Assembly: GCA_903892415.1 (NCBI GenBank)
Contig: CAITIQ010000506.1
Coordinates: forward strand, 1-64,000
Source of the DNA: an uncultured delta proteobacterium
Lineage (GTDB): Bacteria > Myxococcota_A > Polyangia > Polyangiales > Polyangiaceae
Length of the DNA stretch: 64,000 nt
Direction of reading: 5' to 3'
The position numbers and the translations under genes were made by a program. The first letter of the stretch is position 1; every line of letters begins with the position of its first letter. Positions 14,822 to 22,884 of the stretch are shown one piece after another. The notes below the pieces were generated by a model. It was given only the letters and a program-made list of their open reading frames with translations. It did no database searches and was not told where the DNA came from.

Positions 14822-17044
14822 TCAGCGTCCGTGCCAGGAGAACTTGCGGTCTTTGGCGAAGAGCTGGGCGAGCACCCGCTCCACTTCGGCGCGCTTCACT
14901 TGATCGAGTTGGGCCAAGGTGCGCGCAGCATCGAGCTCGATGCGACTCTTCGGCTGGCCGCGCAAGCTCGCGGTCTGCAGCTCGCGCGCGATCTCGGCGC
15001 GAACCAGTCCGCGAGCCGCCGTTAACTCGCTCTCCGTTACGCCCTTTTCGATCAGGCTGCGCAGCGTCTGCTCTAGTTCCGCGTCCACTTGCTGCAAGCT
15101 GTGCGGTGCGTCCGGCGCGACCAAGAACCAGGCGATCGCCGCGTGCGGGGTGAACTCGAGGGCGCAAAGCAGGTTGCTGGTGAGCTTCTTTTGCAGGCGC
15201 AGCGTCTGCTGAACGCGACCGAGCTTGTTGTGGCAGGCCAGTTCGAAAGCGAGCTGATAGGCCGCCTCCTCGGAGCGGCTCGGAGGTGGCGCTGCAAAAG
15301 CCAACAAGCTGCGCGTCCCGCCCTCGAGTTCAACGTTGCTCGAGCGAGGCAACGCCGCGCGTTCCTTGGGCGTGAACAAGCTGGTCATTGCTGACTCGAG
15401 CGCAGCGGCTTGGCTCTGTGCGTTGGGTCCACGCACGTTGACCAGAACCTCGAACGCCCAGTTTGGTTCGGGCTGCAGGAACATATCGTCGGCCGGTTCG
15501 GTCGGGCCAACGAGCAACAGGCCTGCATCGGGGTGGTTCTTGGGGAAGGCCCAGCTCGAGAGCGCCTCGAAGGGTGCCGCCAAGCCGGTCTTGGCGTAGA
15601 GCGCCTGGCGCTTCTTGTTGAGCGGCTCGCGCAGGCCGAGCCGTGCGGCCGGCAGCGCCGACGCAAGCTCGTCGCGCAGCTCGCTCAGCGACTTGTCCGG
15701 CGTCGCCTCGATCAGCGACCGCGCACTGAGGCTTATCGCCTCACCCACGTGCGCCCGATTCTCGAGCGGGTTGTGAACGCTCAGTTCGGCCGAGAGCGTG
15801 GTGCTCGAGCTGGCCTTCTCATCGAAGCTCGCCAGCACGCCGCTCGGGAGCAAGAACTTGCCGGGCTTGAAAGGCGCCGGCTTCAATTTGAAGCTCGGCT
15901 CACTGCGGACCGTCGCTGATTCGGAGAGGCCCTTGGTGACCACCGGCGTCGGGCTCGCAGATCCCGACTTCTTGCGCGGTTTGCTCGCTGCTTCAGTCGC
16001 CGAATCGACCTTAGCTTGATCGCTGGAGAGAGCCGCTGGCAACGCGGCCAAGGTCTGCGCCAAGCGCTCGGGCGGCACATAGATCAGCACGTCGGCTTCG
16101 CCCGCTGGCACGCGATCCGTCAGCAGCTGCGGGTTGAGCTCTTGCAACTCGCTGAGCGTCATCCCACCGACTCGCGCGACCGTGGACAGCCGCGCGGCCG
16201 GAGGAACGGCGATCTCGGCGAATTGAAGTGGGCTCGCGAGCATCGGCTCCTCGAGCGCCAGCGCCGCTCGATTGTGAGCCACGATCGCGAAAGCATGAAT
16301 CTGCGGCACGAAGTCGCGGGTCTCGGCCGGCAACAGTTCACGCGCAGCAAGCTCGGCGAAGGTCACGGCCGCGCCAGCACCGCGGTTCTCGGCGCTGCGG
16401 CCTTTCTCGATCGCCGCGTCGACACAACCTTCTCCGCAGTTGTAGGCCGCGAGCGCGAGATCCCAGGCTTGATAACGCTCGTACAAGAAGCCCAGGTAGG
16501 CGATCGCCGCTTCGGTCGAACGCGGAATGCTGCGGCGTTCATCGAGCTCGCTGCCGACGACCAGCCCAAAACGCTCGGCCGTCTCGGGCATGAACTGGAA
16601 CAGCCCTGCAGCGCCCTTCGGCGAGTTGGCCTGCGGGTTGAACGCGCTCTCGATCGCCGCCAAAAACAGCAAATCCTCGGGGAAACCGGCCTCTTGCAGC
16701 GCCCGTACGATGTGCTCCGCAAAGCGCTGCGAACGGCGGTAGCGCGCGAGAAAGCCGTCACGACCTTTTGGCTGTTTGGCGAACTGCTCGACGTAGCGCA
16801 GCGTGCGTTTGGTGAGCGGTACGGGCAGATCGGAGAGCGTAGGCACCACCCCAGCGAGGTCGAGCTCCGGATCCGAAACGTCTTCCAGCAGGGCGAACTC
16901 CCCAGCAAGCGCTGGCACTTCCTCGACCGAGCCGGCCGGCTCGACGGGCTCTTTGGGACTCGGCGCGGGCTCCGTCTCGCAGCCGATTGCGAGGCCAACC
17001 AGCATCAGCACCTGTCGACCCGCCCACGGTTTGACTGCGCCCAT
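14822..17044 (-). CDS. MltD-like lytic transglycosylase lipoprotein with LysM-like and degenerate M16-like domains
   Basis: 740 aa from ATG 17044, giving a lipoprotein signal (LMLVGLAIGC, lipidated Cys22); the frame extends upstream to 17380 without signal or motif. Residues 115-235 are an SLT domain: catalytic Glu132 in AAIESAFNPQANSPKGAAGLFQFMP, and AYNCGEGCVDAAI. This cleaves peptidoglycan to 1,6-anhydromuropeptides. Residues about 300-350 look like a LysM repeat (MTLSELQELNPQLL). The last 320 residues resemble an M16 (insulinase) half without the HxxEH zinc motif, so probably a non-catalytic binding module. SLT plus LysM is normal for MltD; the M16-like tail is not. It faces the MBL gene convergently, 17 bp apart. 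Confidence 0.85.
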   Translation of the reverse strand: MGAVKPWAGRQVLMLVGLAIGCETEPAPSPKEPVEPAGSVEEVPALAGEFALLEDVSDPELDLAGVVPTLSDLPVPLTKRTLRYVEQFAKQPKGRDGFLARYRRSQRFAEHIVRALQEAGFPEDLLFLAAIESAFNPQANSPKGAAGLFQFMPETAERFGLVVGSELDERRSIPRSTEAAIAYLGFLYERYQAWDLALAAYNCGEGCVDAAIEKGRSAENRGAGAAVTFAELAARELLPAETRDFVPQIHAFAIVAHNRAALALEEPMLASPLQFAEIAVPPAARLSTVARVGGMTLSELQELNPQLLTDRVPAGEADVLIYVPPERLAQTLAALPAALSSDQAKVDSATEAASKPRKKSGSASPTPVVTKGLSESATVRSEPSFKLKPAPFKPGKFLLPSGVLASFDEKASSSTTLSAELSVHNPLENRAHVGEAISLSARSLIEATPDKSLSELRDELASALPAARLGLREPLNKKRQALYAKTGLAAPFEALSSWAFPKNHPDAGLLLVGPTEPADDMFLQPEPNWAFEVLVNVRGPNAQSQAAALESAMTSLFTPKERAALPRSSNVELEGGTRSLLAFAAPPPSRSEEAAYQLAFELACHNKLGRVQQTLRLQKKLTSNLLCALEFTPHAAIAWFLVAPDAPHSLQQVDAELEQTLRSLIEKGVTESELTAARGLVRAEIARELQTASLRGQPKSRIELDAARTLAQLDQVKRAEVERVLAQLFAKDRKFSWHGR

Positions 17045-17194
17045 CCAGGGAGTTTCCGCGGACCGGGTGGCTTTCGCAAGCCCGAGGCACGAGTTGGTCA
17101 CAGCGAATGACCCGTGCCCCCTGGACATTGCGAAAGGGCGAGGCATAGTGTTCGTCCGCATCCGTTTTGGATGGCTGGGTTTTTTGGAGGCTGT

Positions 17195-17575
17195 ATGACC
17201 GCTCGGACGAAGCTCGAAGAGTTGACCAACTCCTGGTACGGGTTTGCCCTCGTCACTGCCCTGGTGAATCTCGTCGCCGGCGGCTTCGGCATCTTCCGCA
17301 TGGTGTGGACGGCACTTTCGCTGACGTTCTCGCTCGCCATCACCTACGCCATCGGCAAAGCGCTGCTGCGCAAGAGCCACATCGTTCGTTTCCTGCTGCT
17401 CGTCGCCTCGTCGCTCAGCATGTTCTTCGGCTCGCTCGGCGTGCTGAAGCTCGTGCTCGGCTCCTGGTCGTTTGGCACCCTTTTTACGCTCGGCTTGTCA
17501 GTCGCCAGCGTGTTCATGTCCTTCCGCTCCTTCCGCACGCTGCGGGATTCGTCGGTCAAGGCGTACTTTGGCTGA
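17195..17575 (+). CDS. small integral membrane protein
   Basis: 126 aa from ATG 17195, chosen for the strong ribosome binding site GGAGG at 17186-17190. Four hydrophobic segments: WYGFALVTALVNLVAGGFGIF, MVWTALSLTFSLAITYAIGKA, FLLLVASSLSMFFGSLGVLKL and SWSFGTLFTLGLSVASVFMSF, joined by short basic loops. No family recognised. The stop overlaps the GAGG that precedes the next gene's probable CTG start, so it may be co-transcribed with the DTW-domain gene. Confidence 0.75.
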   Translation: MTARTKLEELTNSWYGFALVTALVNLVAGGFGIFRMVWTALSLTFSLAITYAIGKALLRKSHIVRFLLLVASSLSMFFGSLGVLKLVLGSWSFGTLFTLGLSVASVFMSFRSFRTLRDSSVKAYFG

Positions 17576-17581
17576 GGTCGT

Positions 17582-18778
17582 CTGAAGCAAGAGCTTGGTG
17601 AGCCGAGGGCCGTTTGTCGGGAGTGCCTTCGGCCAGCCTCCGTGTGTTGGTGCGGCCAGGTCACCCGGCTCGATACCGAAACCCCGGTGCTGATCCTGCA
17701 ACATCCGAAAGAGTCGCGCATGCCGATCGGCACGGCGCGGATGGCAGCTCATGCGCTCGGCGCCGACTTGGTGGTGGGCGTCGTGGTGGAGGAAGACCCG
17801 GCTGTGCGCGCTGCATTGGAAGACCCAACGCGCCAAGCCGTGCTGCTCTGGCCGGAGAACGCGGCCGATTTGAGTGAGAGCGTGCCTGAAGGTCCGCTGC
17901 GCCTCGTGGTGGTGGACGGCACCTGGGCGCTCGCCAAAAAGCTCGTTCGGGTCAACCCGAAGATCGCGGCCTTACCGCGGGTGAGCTTCGTCCCGGCCCG
18001 GCCGAGTGAGTACCGGATTCGTCGCGAGCCCAGCGGTGAATGCGTCTCCACCCTGGAGGCGATCATGTACGCCTTGCGGGCGATCGAGCGAGGCAGCCGG
18101 TCGTTCGAGGAGCTGCTGACGCCCTTCCGCTTCATGGTGGACAAGCAGATCGAGCACCAGGGCAAGGTCGGCCACGGCCGTATCAAGCCGCCGCCGCGAG
18201 CCCGCAGAGTCTTTCGCTTGCCGGCCGAACTGAGTGAAGCGGAGAACGTCGTGTTGGTGGTGGGCGAGGCCAACGCTTGGCCGTTCAAAGAGCCGCGCCG
18301 CGCGCATGAGCCGGATGAGCTCGTGCACTGGGTGGCCATCCGCCCGCATGACGGCTCGGTCTTTCGCTGTGTGGTACGGCCCGAGCGTGAGCTGTGCCCG
18401 CGCACACCGGGCCTCCTCGAGCTGAGCGAGAGTGAGATCGCCGCGGGCGTTTCACGCGCTGAGTTTGCTGCGCGCTGGGCCGAGTTTGTGAAGCCGAACG
18501 ATGTGCTCGTCGGCTGGGGGCTGCATCCGCTCTCGCTCGTGAACGAGCAAGAACGCGTGACCCAACGCTTCGTTGACCTGCGGCTGCTCACCAAAGATTG
18601 GGCGAAGCAGCGCACCGGAACGGTTGAGGTGGTCGCGCGCGCGCTGGGCATCAGCGGTGAGCCGCTCACCCCGGGGCGCGCTGGTCGCAGGCTCGGGCTA
18701 ATGAGCCGCGTGCTCGCCCATTTGCAGTCGCAGCCCGGCTTCAAACGGCAGACGGCGCGTAAGAGCGCCACTCACTGA
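17582..18778 (+). CDS. DTW-domain protein (tRNA aminocarboxypropyltransferase-like), probable CTG start
   Basis: From the first canonical start (GTG 17642) the protein would begin MCWCGQ and lose half of the family's zinc motif. The frame upstream encodes AVCRECLRPASVCWC, the expected CxxC...CxC of DTW proteins such as E. coli TapT (YfiP). Between the previous stop (17573-17575) and that motif the only start-like codon is CTG 17582, spaced 4 nt after GAGG. I therefore annotate 398 aa from CTG. The DTW signature is VVDGTWALAKK; RPSEYRIRREP and ECVSTLEAI also fit. The N-terminal two fifths transfer an aminocarboxypropyl group from SAM to tRNA uridine (acp3U) in the family. The C-terminal 190 residues are an unusual extension resembling an exonuclease-like fold. 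3' end overlaps the next gene by 38 bp. Confidence 0.75.
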   Translation: MKQELGEPRAVCRECLRPASVCWCGQVTRLDTETPVLILQHPKESRMPIGTARMAAHALGADLVVGVVVEEDPAVRAALEDPTRQAVLLWPENAADLSESVPEGPLRLVVVDGTWALAKKLVRVNPKIAALPRVSFVPARPSEYRIRREPSGECVSTLEAIMYALRAIERGSRSFEELLTPFRFMVDKQIEHQGKVGHGRIKPPPRARRVFRLPAELSEAENVVLVVGEANAWPFKEPRRAHEPDELVHWVAIRPHDGSVFRCVVRPERELCPRTPGLLELSESEIAAGVSRAEFAARWAEFVKPNDVLVGWGLHPLSLVNEQERVTQRFVDLRLLTKDWAKQRTGTVEVVARALGISGEPLTPGRAGRRLGLMSRVLAHLQSQPGFKRQTARKSATH

Positions 18779-19436
18779 GCGGCAATTCTAGAGCTTCGGC
18801 GCGAGCAGCGCGCTTGCGCGAGAGCTCGACGCCGACCGCGTGAAAACCGAGCGCGTTGGCCACGGCCAGCGTCGTGCCCACGCCACAAAACGGATCGACG
18901 ATGGTGGTGCACGCCGTCTCGCGCCGCACGAACTCACAGGCGATGCGGCAGGCCTCGACGCCCATCCCGCGCGTCCACAACGTGCGGCCTTGTGCTGGAA
19001 TCACGTCGGCCGTCGAACGATCGACGCGCAACGGGAGCTCCTTCGAGAAGCAGAGCATGTGCGAATAGGCCGGCCGACCGAAGGTCACGGTGCTGGGCGG
19101 CGCACGACAGACAACCTTGTGCCAAAGCAGCCGGGCGTTCTCTTGCTGGGCTGCGCATTGCACCAAAAAACCCTTATCGACCCAGGCGCCCTCGGCCTTG
19201 ATATCGGTCTGGAAGAAGATGGCCACGCTCTCGGGAGCGAGCCGCGCCAAACAAAGCCGCGCCGCGTTTTGAAACCAAAGCTTCCACGCGCTGAGGTCCT
19301 TGACCGGCAACTCGCTCACGTCGGGCATCGAGGTGATGATCGCGTGAGAAGGGCCGAGCTCCGCCGCCTCGAGCCAAGCGATGGCGTCTCCGTGATGCAC
19401 GCTGCGCGTGGGCTTTGAGGGGTTCGCTTCAATCAC
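18741..19436 (-). CDS. SAM-dependent methyltransferase, DNA-methylase-like with altered motif IV
   Basis: 231 aa. C-terminal motif I DPFCGVGTTLAVANALG followed by GVELSRKRA is the SAM-binding region typical of beta-class N6A/N4C DNA methylases. Where those carry the catalytic DPPY or TSPPY, this protein has TSMPD (in AIITSMPDVSELP), so nucleobase N-methylation is doubtful. Central FFQTDIKAEGAWVDKG and YSHMLCFSKEL are also methylase-like. No restriction gene is adjacent. It may act on another substrate or be a non-catalytic relative. Overlaps the DTW gene tail to tail. Confidence 0.72.
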   Translation of the reverse strand: MIEANPSKPTRSVHHGDAIAWLEAAELGPSHAIITSMPDVSELPVKDLSAWKLWFQNAARLCLARLAPESVAIFFQTDIKAEGAWVDKGFLVQCAAQQENARLLWHKVVCRAPPSTVTFGRPAYSHMLCFSKELPLRVDRSTADVIPAQGRTLWTRGMGVEACRIACEFVRRETACTTIVDPFCGVGTTLAVANALGFHAVGVELSRKRAARAEALELPLSEWRSYAPSAV

Positions 19437-19495
19437 CGGCGGAGCTTAGGAGAGACCCTCGCGGCACGGTAGCTTGTGTGGAATGCTGCGGCCTT

Positions 19496-20482
19496 ATGAA
19501 CGCTCGCCCGCTGCTCTTCGGATTCGTGCTGTTGCTGCAAACAGCGGGCTGCGATAGCGCGCCTGCCAAGCAGCCGGGAACGAGCTCCTCCGCTCGCCGG
19601 AGCACAGCCTCTGCAACGGCGAGCGCGACGAGCGCGCCACCGGCTAGCAGTTCTGCAGCGCCCACGCCCAAGACTGTTCCCACCTCGGCGACCGCAAAGA
19701 ACCCGCCCTTTCTCTTTCAGCTCAAGAAAGGCACGGCGGTCAACTTCATCTTCGGCACCATGCATCTCGGCATCGAGCTCGAGCGCGACGTCAATCCGGT
19801 GGTGCTCGAGTCCTTGGCGGCTTCGAGCAAAGCGGCGTTCGAGCTTGATACCGAGCACGTCGATCCGTTCGCCGCCTCCAAGGCGATGATGTTGCCCGAA
19901 GGCAAGACGGCCAAAGACGGTCTGACCGATGAGCAATGGGCCGTGCTGAAGAACAAGGTCGCTGGCATCTTCACGCCCGAATCGGCGCTGCTGCGGATGA
20001 AGCCGTGGGCGCTCGGCGCGCTCTACATGCAGAAGCTCTTGCCCGAGTCCGAGCCGATGGATCGCGTGCTTTTGATCCGCGCGCGCGAACAAAAGAAGGA
20101 GGTCTTCTTCATGGAGACGATGCAAGAGCAGCTGGACATCCTGGAGGTCTCCTTCGATCAGACCGTGCTGGTCGATATGCTCAAAGAGCCGGCGGAGACC
20201 GAGCGGATGACGTTGGAGCTAGCTTCGGCGTACGGCAAAGGTGAACGTGAGTCCTTCGACAAGATCGCCTTCGACCCGGTGGAGATGAAGAAGCACCCGG
20301 CGATGTTCGACCTGTTGTTGTTCAAACGAAACGACGCGTGGATCCCCAAGCTGAAGCCGCGCTTCGACGACGGCGGCGTGTTCGTCGCTGTCGGTGCGGC
20401 CCACGTGATGGGAGAACGCGGGCTGCTCAAACAGCTCGAGCAACAGGGCTTCGAGGTTTCGCGGGTCGCTCCGCGTCCGTAA
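19496..20482 (+). CDS. TraB/GumN-family lipoprotein
   Basis: 328 aa from ATG 19496, giving a lipoprotein signal (FGFVLLLQTAGC). An Ala/Ser/Thr/Pro linker runs to about residue 65, then the TraB/GumN fold: IFGTMHLGIEL with the conserved GxxH near the N-terminus, EVFFMETMQEQLDIL in the middle, and VAVGAAHVMGERGLLKQLEQQG at the C-terminus with the second conserved GxxH. The family resembles erythromycin esterases/EreA-ChaN-type metalloproteins and includes Tiki proteases; the bacterial substrate is unknown. Acts in the periplasm or at the outer membrane. Confidence 0.85.
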   Translation: MNARPLLFGFVLLLQTAGCDSAPAKQPGTSSSARRSTASATASATSAPPASSSAAPTPKTVPTSATAKNPPFLFQLKKGTAVNFIFGTMHLGIELERDVNPVVLESLAASSKAAFELDTEHVDPFAASKAMMLPEGKTAKDGLTDEQWAVLKNKVAGIFTPESALLRMKPWALGALYMQKLLPESEPMDRVLLIRAREQKKEVFFMETMQEQLDILEVSFDQTVLVDMLKEPAETERMTLELASAYGKGERESFDKIAFDPVEMKKHPAMFDLLLFKRNDAWIPKLKPRFDDGGVFVAVGAAHVMGERGLLKQLEQQGFEVSRVAPRP

Positions 20483-20500
20483 CTTGACGAGCGCTGCGCG

Positions 20501-22396
20501 ATGGAACCACACCCGCTCCTTCGCTACGGGCCGCTGCTCTTCGTTGGCTGCTCCTTGCTTTTGTGCAGCTGGCTTTCGAAGCGCACCTTCGCCTGGATGA
20601 ATCGCTTCCGCGCGTGGTTCATCGACCGCATGCGCGACGAGCTCGAACCAGCGACGCGCGCGTGGCGCTCGTGTGAAGGACAACGAGTAGCGCTGTTTGG
20701 CGTGCTCAGCGCGCCCGAGGTGGAAACGAGCTCGCTGGCCCTCGAGCATGCCGAGCACGCCAAGGTCGCGCGCAGACTCCAGCCGACGTTGTCGCTCCTA
20801 GTCGAGGATGAACGACTCGAACTGCGCGGGGCGCTCGAGGTGGCCAGCAGCGCCGATGAGCTCGCGATCGAAGAGGTGCGCTACGAGCGGCTCTATCTCG
20901 GTGACCGCCTGCACGTGGTTGGGTATCTGCGCCGCAAGAAGGGTCAGCTGTTCCTGGCCGGCGACGGCGAGGAACAAGCGCTGGTGCTCAATGAGGCGAC
21001 TATTCCGGCCTGGCGCAATCCGTTGGCTGCGCGCTCCAGCGCGCTGATGTTGACCATCCTTGTGATCTGGGGTGCTTCGAGTTTAGCGGCGCTCGCGCTC
21101 TTGCGCGTACCGCCTGCGAGCGACGCGCTGCCGGGGACCAAGCTCGACGCATTGGTGCTCGCGCACGCCGTGCCCATCGCCTCCCGAAAGGCGAAAGAAC
21201 AACTGACGCTCGAGCTCGATCGCCGCATCGGTGAACGAGATCGCTTCAGCGATCCGTCGGTGGAGCAGAGCGTGGTGCTGGCGACAACGCTGGATCCGGA
21301 CCACGGCCGAGCCACCAAACGGCTGGCCGACAAGGGCTTCCGCTCGCGCGCCGGAGCGTTTGCGCACAACTACCCGAGCGAGGCGACCTGCACGGCGGGC
21401 CTGCAAGCGCTGGCCGAAACTCTGCATGGCGGGGCGGTGCAGAAGTTGATGGAGGTTTGCGGCAGCGTGCCGGGAGACGCCACCAATCGCGCGGCCTTCA
21501 AGATGGGGGACTTCATGCGCGCCGGCAGTCGCGAGTCGGAGTCGATCATCTCGCGCCTGCCGATCGAACCTTCGCTCGAGCCCTCCTGTGCGGCCGGCGG
21601 CTATGAGTTCCCGCCCCCGAATCAGCCGCTGTGTCGTTTGGTTCATTCGGAGATGCGCCGTTCGTTCAAGCGGCAATTGCTCGACGACCTCGCGCTGCCG
21701 ATCGAGTTTGCGCGCCGTTGGCGGCAGGCCGTGCTGCTCGAGTTGGGCGACGCCGACGATGGCACCTTGGGCTTTCACATCGATCCGCAGCGCTATTTGC
21801 AGGACCCCATCGCCACCGTGCTCGAACAGCCGATCGCCGTTTATGAAGAGCTGCGGCTGAGCACGCAGGCCAACCTGAAGCCGGCCACCTCGGCCTGGAT
21901 CCGTCTGGCGATGGCCGCTGAGCGCTCGGCGATGGGCCGGCACGAGGACGCACGCGTCTTGGTGGACGAGGCTTGGGGCGAATTGACGATCGGTGATGGC
22001 GCCTCGGAGAGCGAGACCGTCGCGAGCGCGCGCTGGGCCTACGCGATCGCGTTGCGAGCCGAGGATGGAGAACGCGCGGCCTCCTTCGCCGACTTCCTAC
22101 CCGAGGACGATGCGCTCTTGACGGTGCGTGAGCCGGAGCTGCGTCTCGCCCGCATCGAGAGCCCGAGCGACGACCTTCCGCTGTGGCTTCGCGAGGGCTT
22201 TCCGGCCTGCAGTGAATGCACCTTCTTCGAAGAGCTCGCGCGCCTGGCGCTGCGGCGCGACCTGGCCGAGATCAGCGGTGACCAGGAGTTAGTCGCTGAT
22301 ATCGAGCCAATTTTGCGTCGTTTCGAGGCGGTCTGGCGCAACCGTTTGTTGGCGCTCTCGCTCAAGCTCGCCCAACCAACCTCACCTCCGCCTTGA
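20501..22396 (+). CDS. membrane protein with possible GIDE-like N-terminal region
   Basis: 631 aa. TM segment near the N-terminus (YGPLLFVGCSLLLCSWL), a beta-rich region (VALFGVLSAPEVETSS, LGDRLHVVGYLRRKKGQLFLAGDGEEQ) that resembles the GIDE/BAM domain of MUL1-like proteins, a second TM (ALMLTILVIWGASSLAALALL, about 187-207), then over 400 helical residues with cysteine pairs (PSCAAGGYEF, ACSEC). No catalytic motif recognised. It starts 18 bp after the TraB gene and is probably co-transcribed. The GIDE assignment is tentative. Confidence 0.68.
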   Translation: MEPHPLLRYGPLLFVGCSLLLCSWLSKRTFAWMNRFRAWFIDRMRDELEPATRAWRSCEGQRVALFGVLSAPEVETSSLALEHAEHAKVARRLQPTLSLLVEDERLELRGALEVASSADELAIEEVRYERLYLGDRLHVVGYLRRKKGQLFLAGDGEEQALVLNEATIPAWRNPLAARSSALMLTILVIWGASSLAALALLRVPPASDALPGTKLDALVLAHAVPIASRKAKEQLTLELDRRIGERDRFSDPSVEQSVVLATTLDPDHGRATKRLADKGFRSRAGAFAHNYPSEATCTAGLQALAETLHGGAVQKLMEVCGSVPGDATNRAAFKMGDFMRAGSRESESIISRLPIEPSLEPSCAAGGYEFPPPNQPLCRLVHSEMRRSFKRQLLDDLALPIEFARRWRQAVLLELGDADDGTLGFHIDPQRYLQDPIATVLEQPIAVYEELRLSTQANLKPATSAWIRLAMAAERSAMGRHEDARVLVDEAWGELTIGDGASESETVASARWAYAIALRAEDGERAASFADFLPEDDALLTVREPELRLARIESPSDDLPLWLREGFPACSECTFFEELARLALRRDLAEISGDQELVADIEPILRRFEAVWRNRLLALSLKLAQPTSPPP

Positions 22397-22421
22397 ACGC
22401 CATCTCGAGTAGGCTCGGCCG

Positions 22422-22844
22422 ATGAATTCGAACCTTCGCGAACGTTTGCGCCGCATCGTGCGCATCCTGGTCGTGATCGCGATGGTCGCGGTGGGCATCA
22501 CCCACTTCACCAACCCTGATCCCTTCGTACGGATCATGCCAGCCTTCTTGCCGGCCAAGCTCGAGCTGGTCTGGCTGAGCGGAGCGATCGAGATCGGCCT
22601 GGGCCTGCTGCTCTTGCCCAAGCCCACCCGGCGGCTCGCTTCCTTCGGCTTGGTGCTTTTGTTTCTCGCGGTCTTTCCCGCGAACATCAACATGGCGATC
22701 AATCAGGTCCAGCTCAATCCCGAGAGCCCGCTGCCGGTTTGGGCGATGTGGGCTCGCTTACCGTTTCAGTTGTTGTTCATCGTCGCGGCGCTGTTCGTTG
22801 GGCGAGACGGGCGACCGGAGCCGCCCCAAAGTCAGCCGCGTTGA
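22422..22844 (+). CDS. DoxX-like membrane protein
   Basis: 140 aa with four hydrophobic segments and the DoxX-family layout: VAVGITHFTNPDPFVRIMP at the start, LVWLSGAIEIGLGLLLLP in the middle, and a final long TM (LPFQLLFIVAALFVG). Family members are small integral membrane proteins, some linked to thiosulfate:quinone oxidoreductase or to redox stress; the role here is unknown. 25 bp after the preceding gene. Confidence 0.78.
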   Translation: MNSNLRERLRRIVRILVVIAMVAVGITHFTNPDPFVRIMPAFLPAKLELVWLSGAIEIGLGLLLLPKPTRRLASFGLVLLFLAVFPANINMAINQVQLNPESPLPVWAMWARLPFQLLFIVAALFVGRDGRPEPPQSQPR

Positions 22845-22884
22845 CCGTGGAGTCTTGGTGACAGGCCGCCTACCATCGCCGGCG

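Noticed and set aside
17045-17380. Upstream extension of the transglycosylase frame
   Set aside because: No signal or motif, and it covers the opposite-strand membrane-protein gene with a strong RBS.
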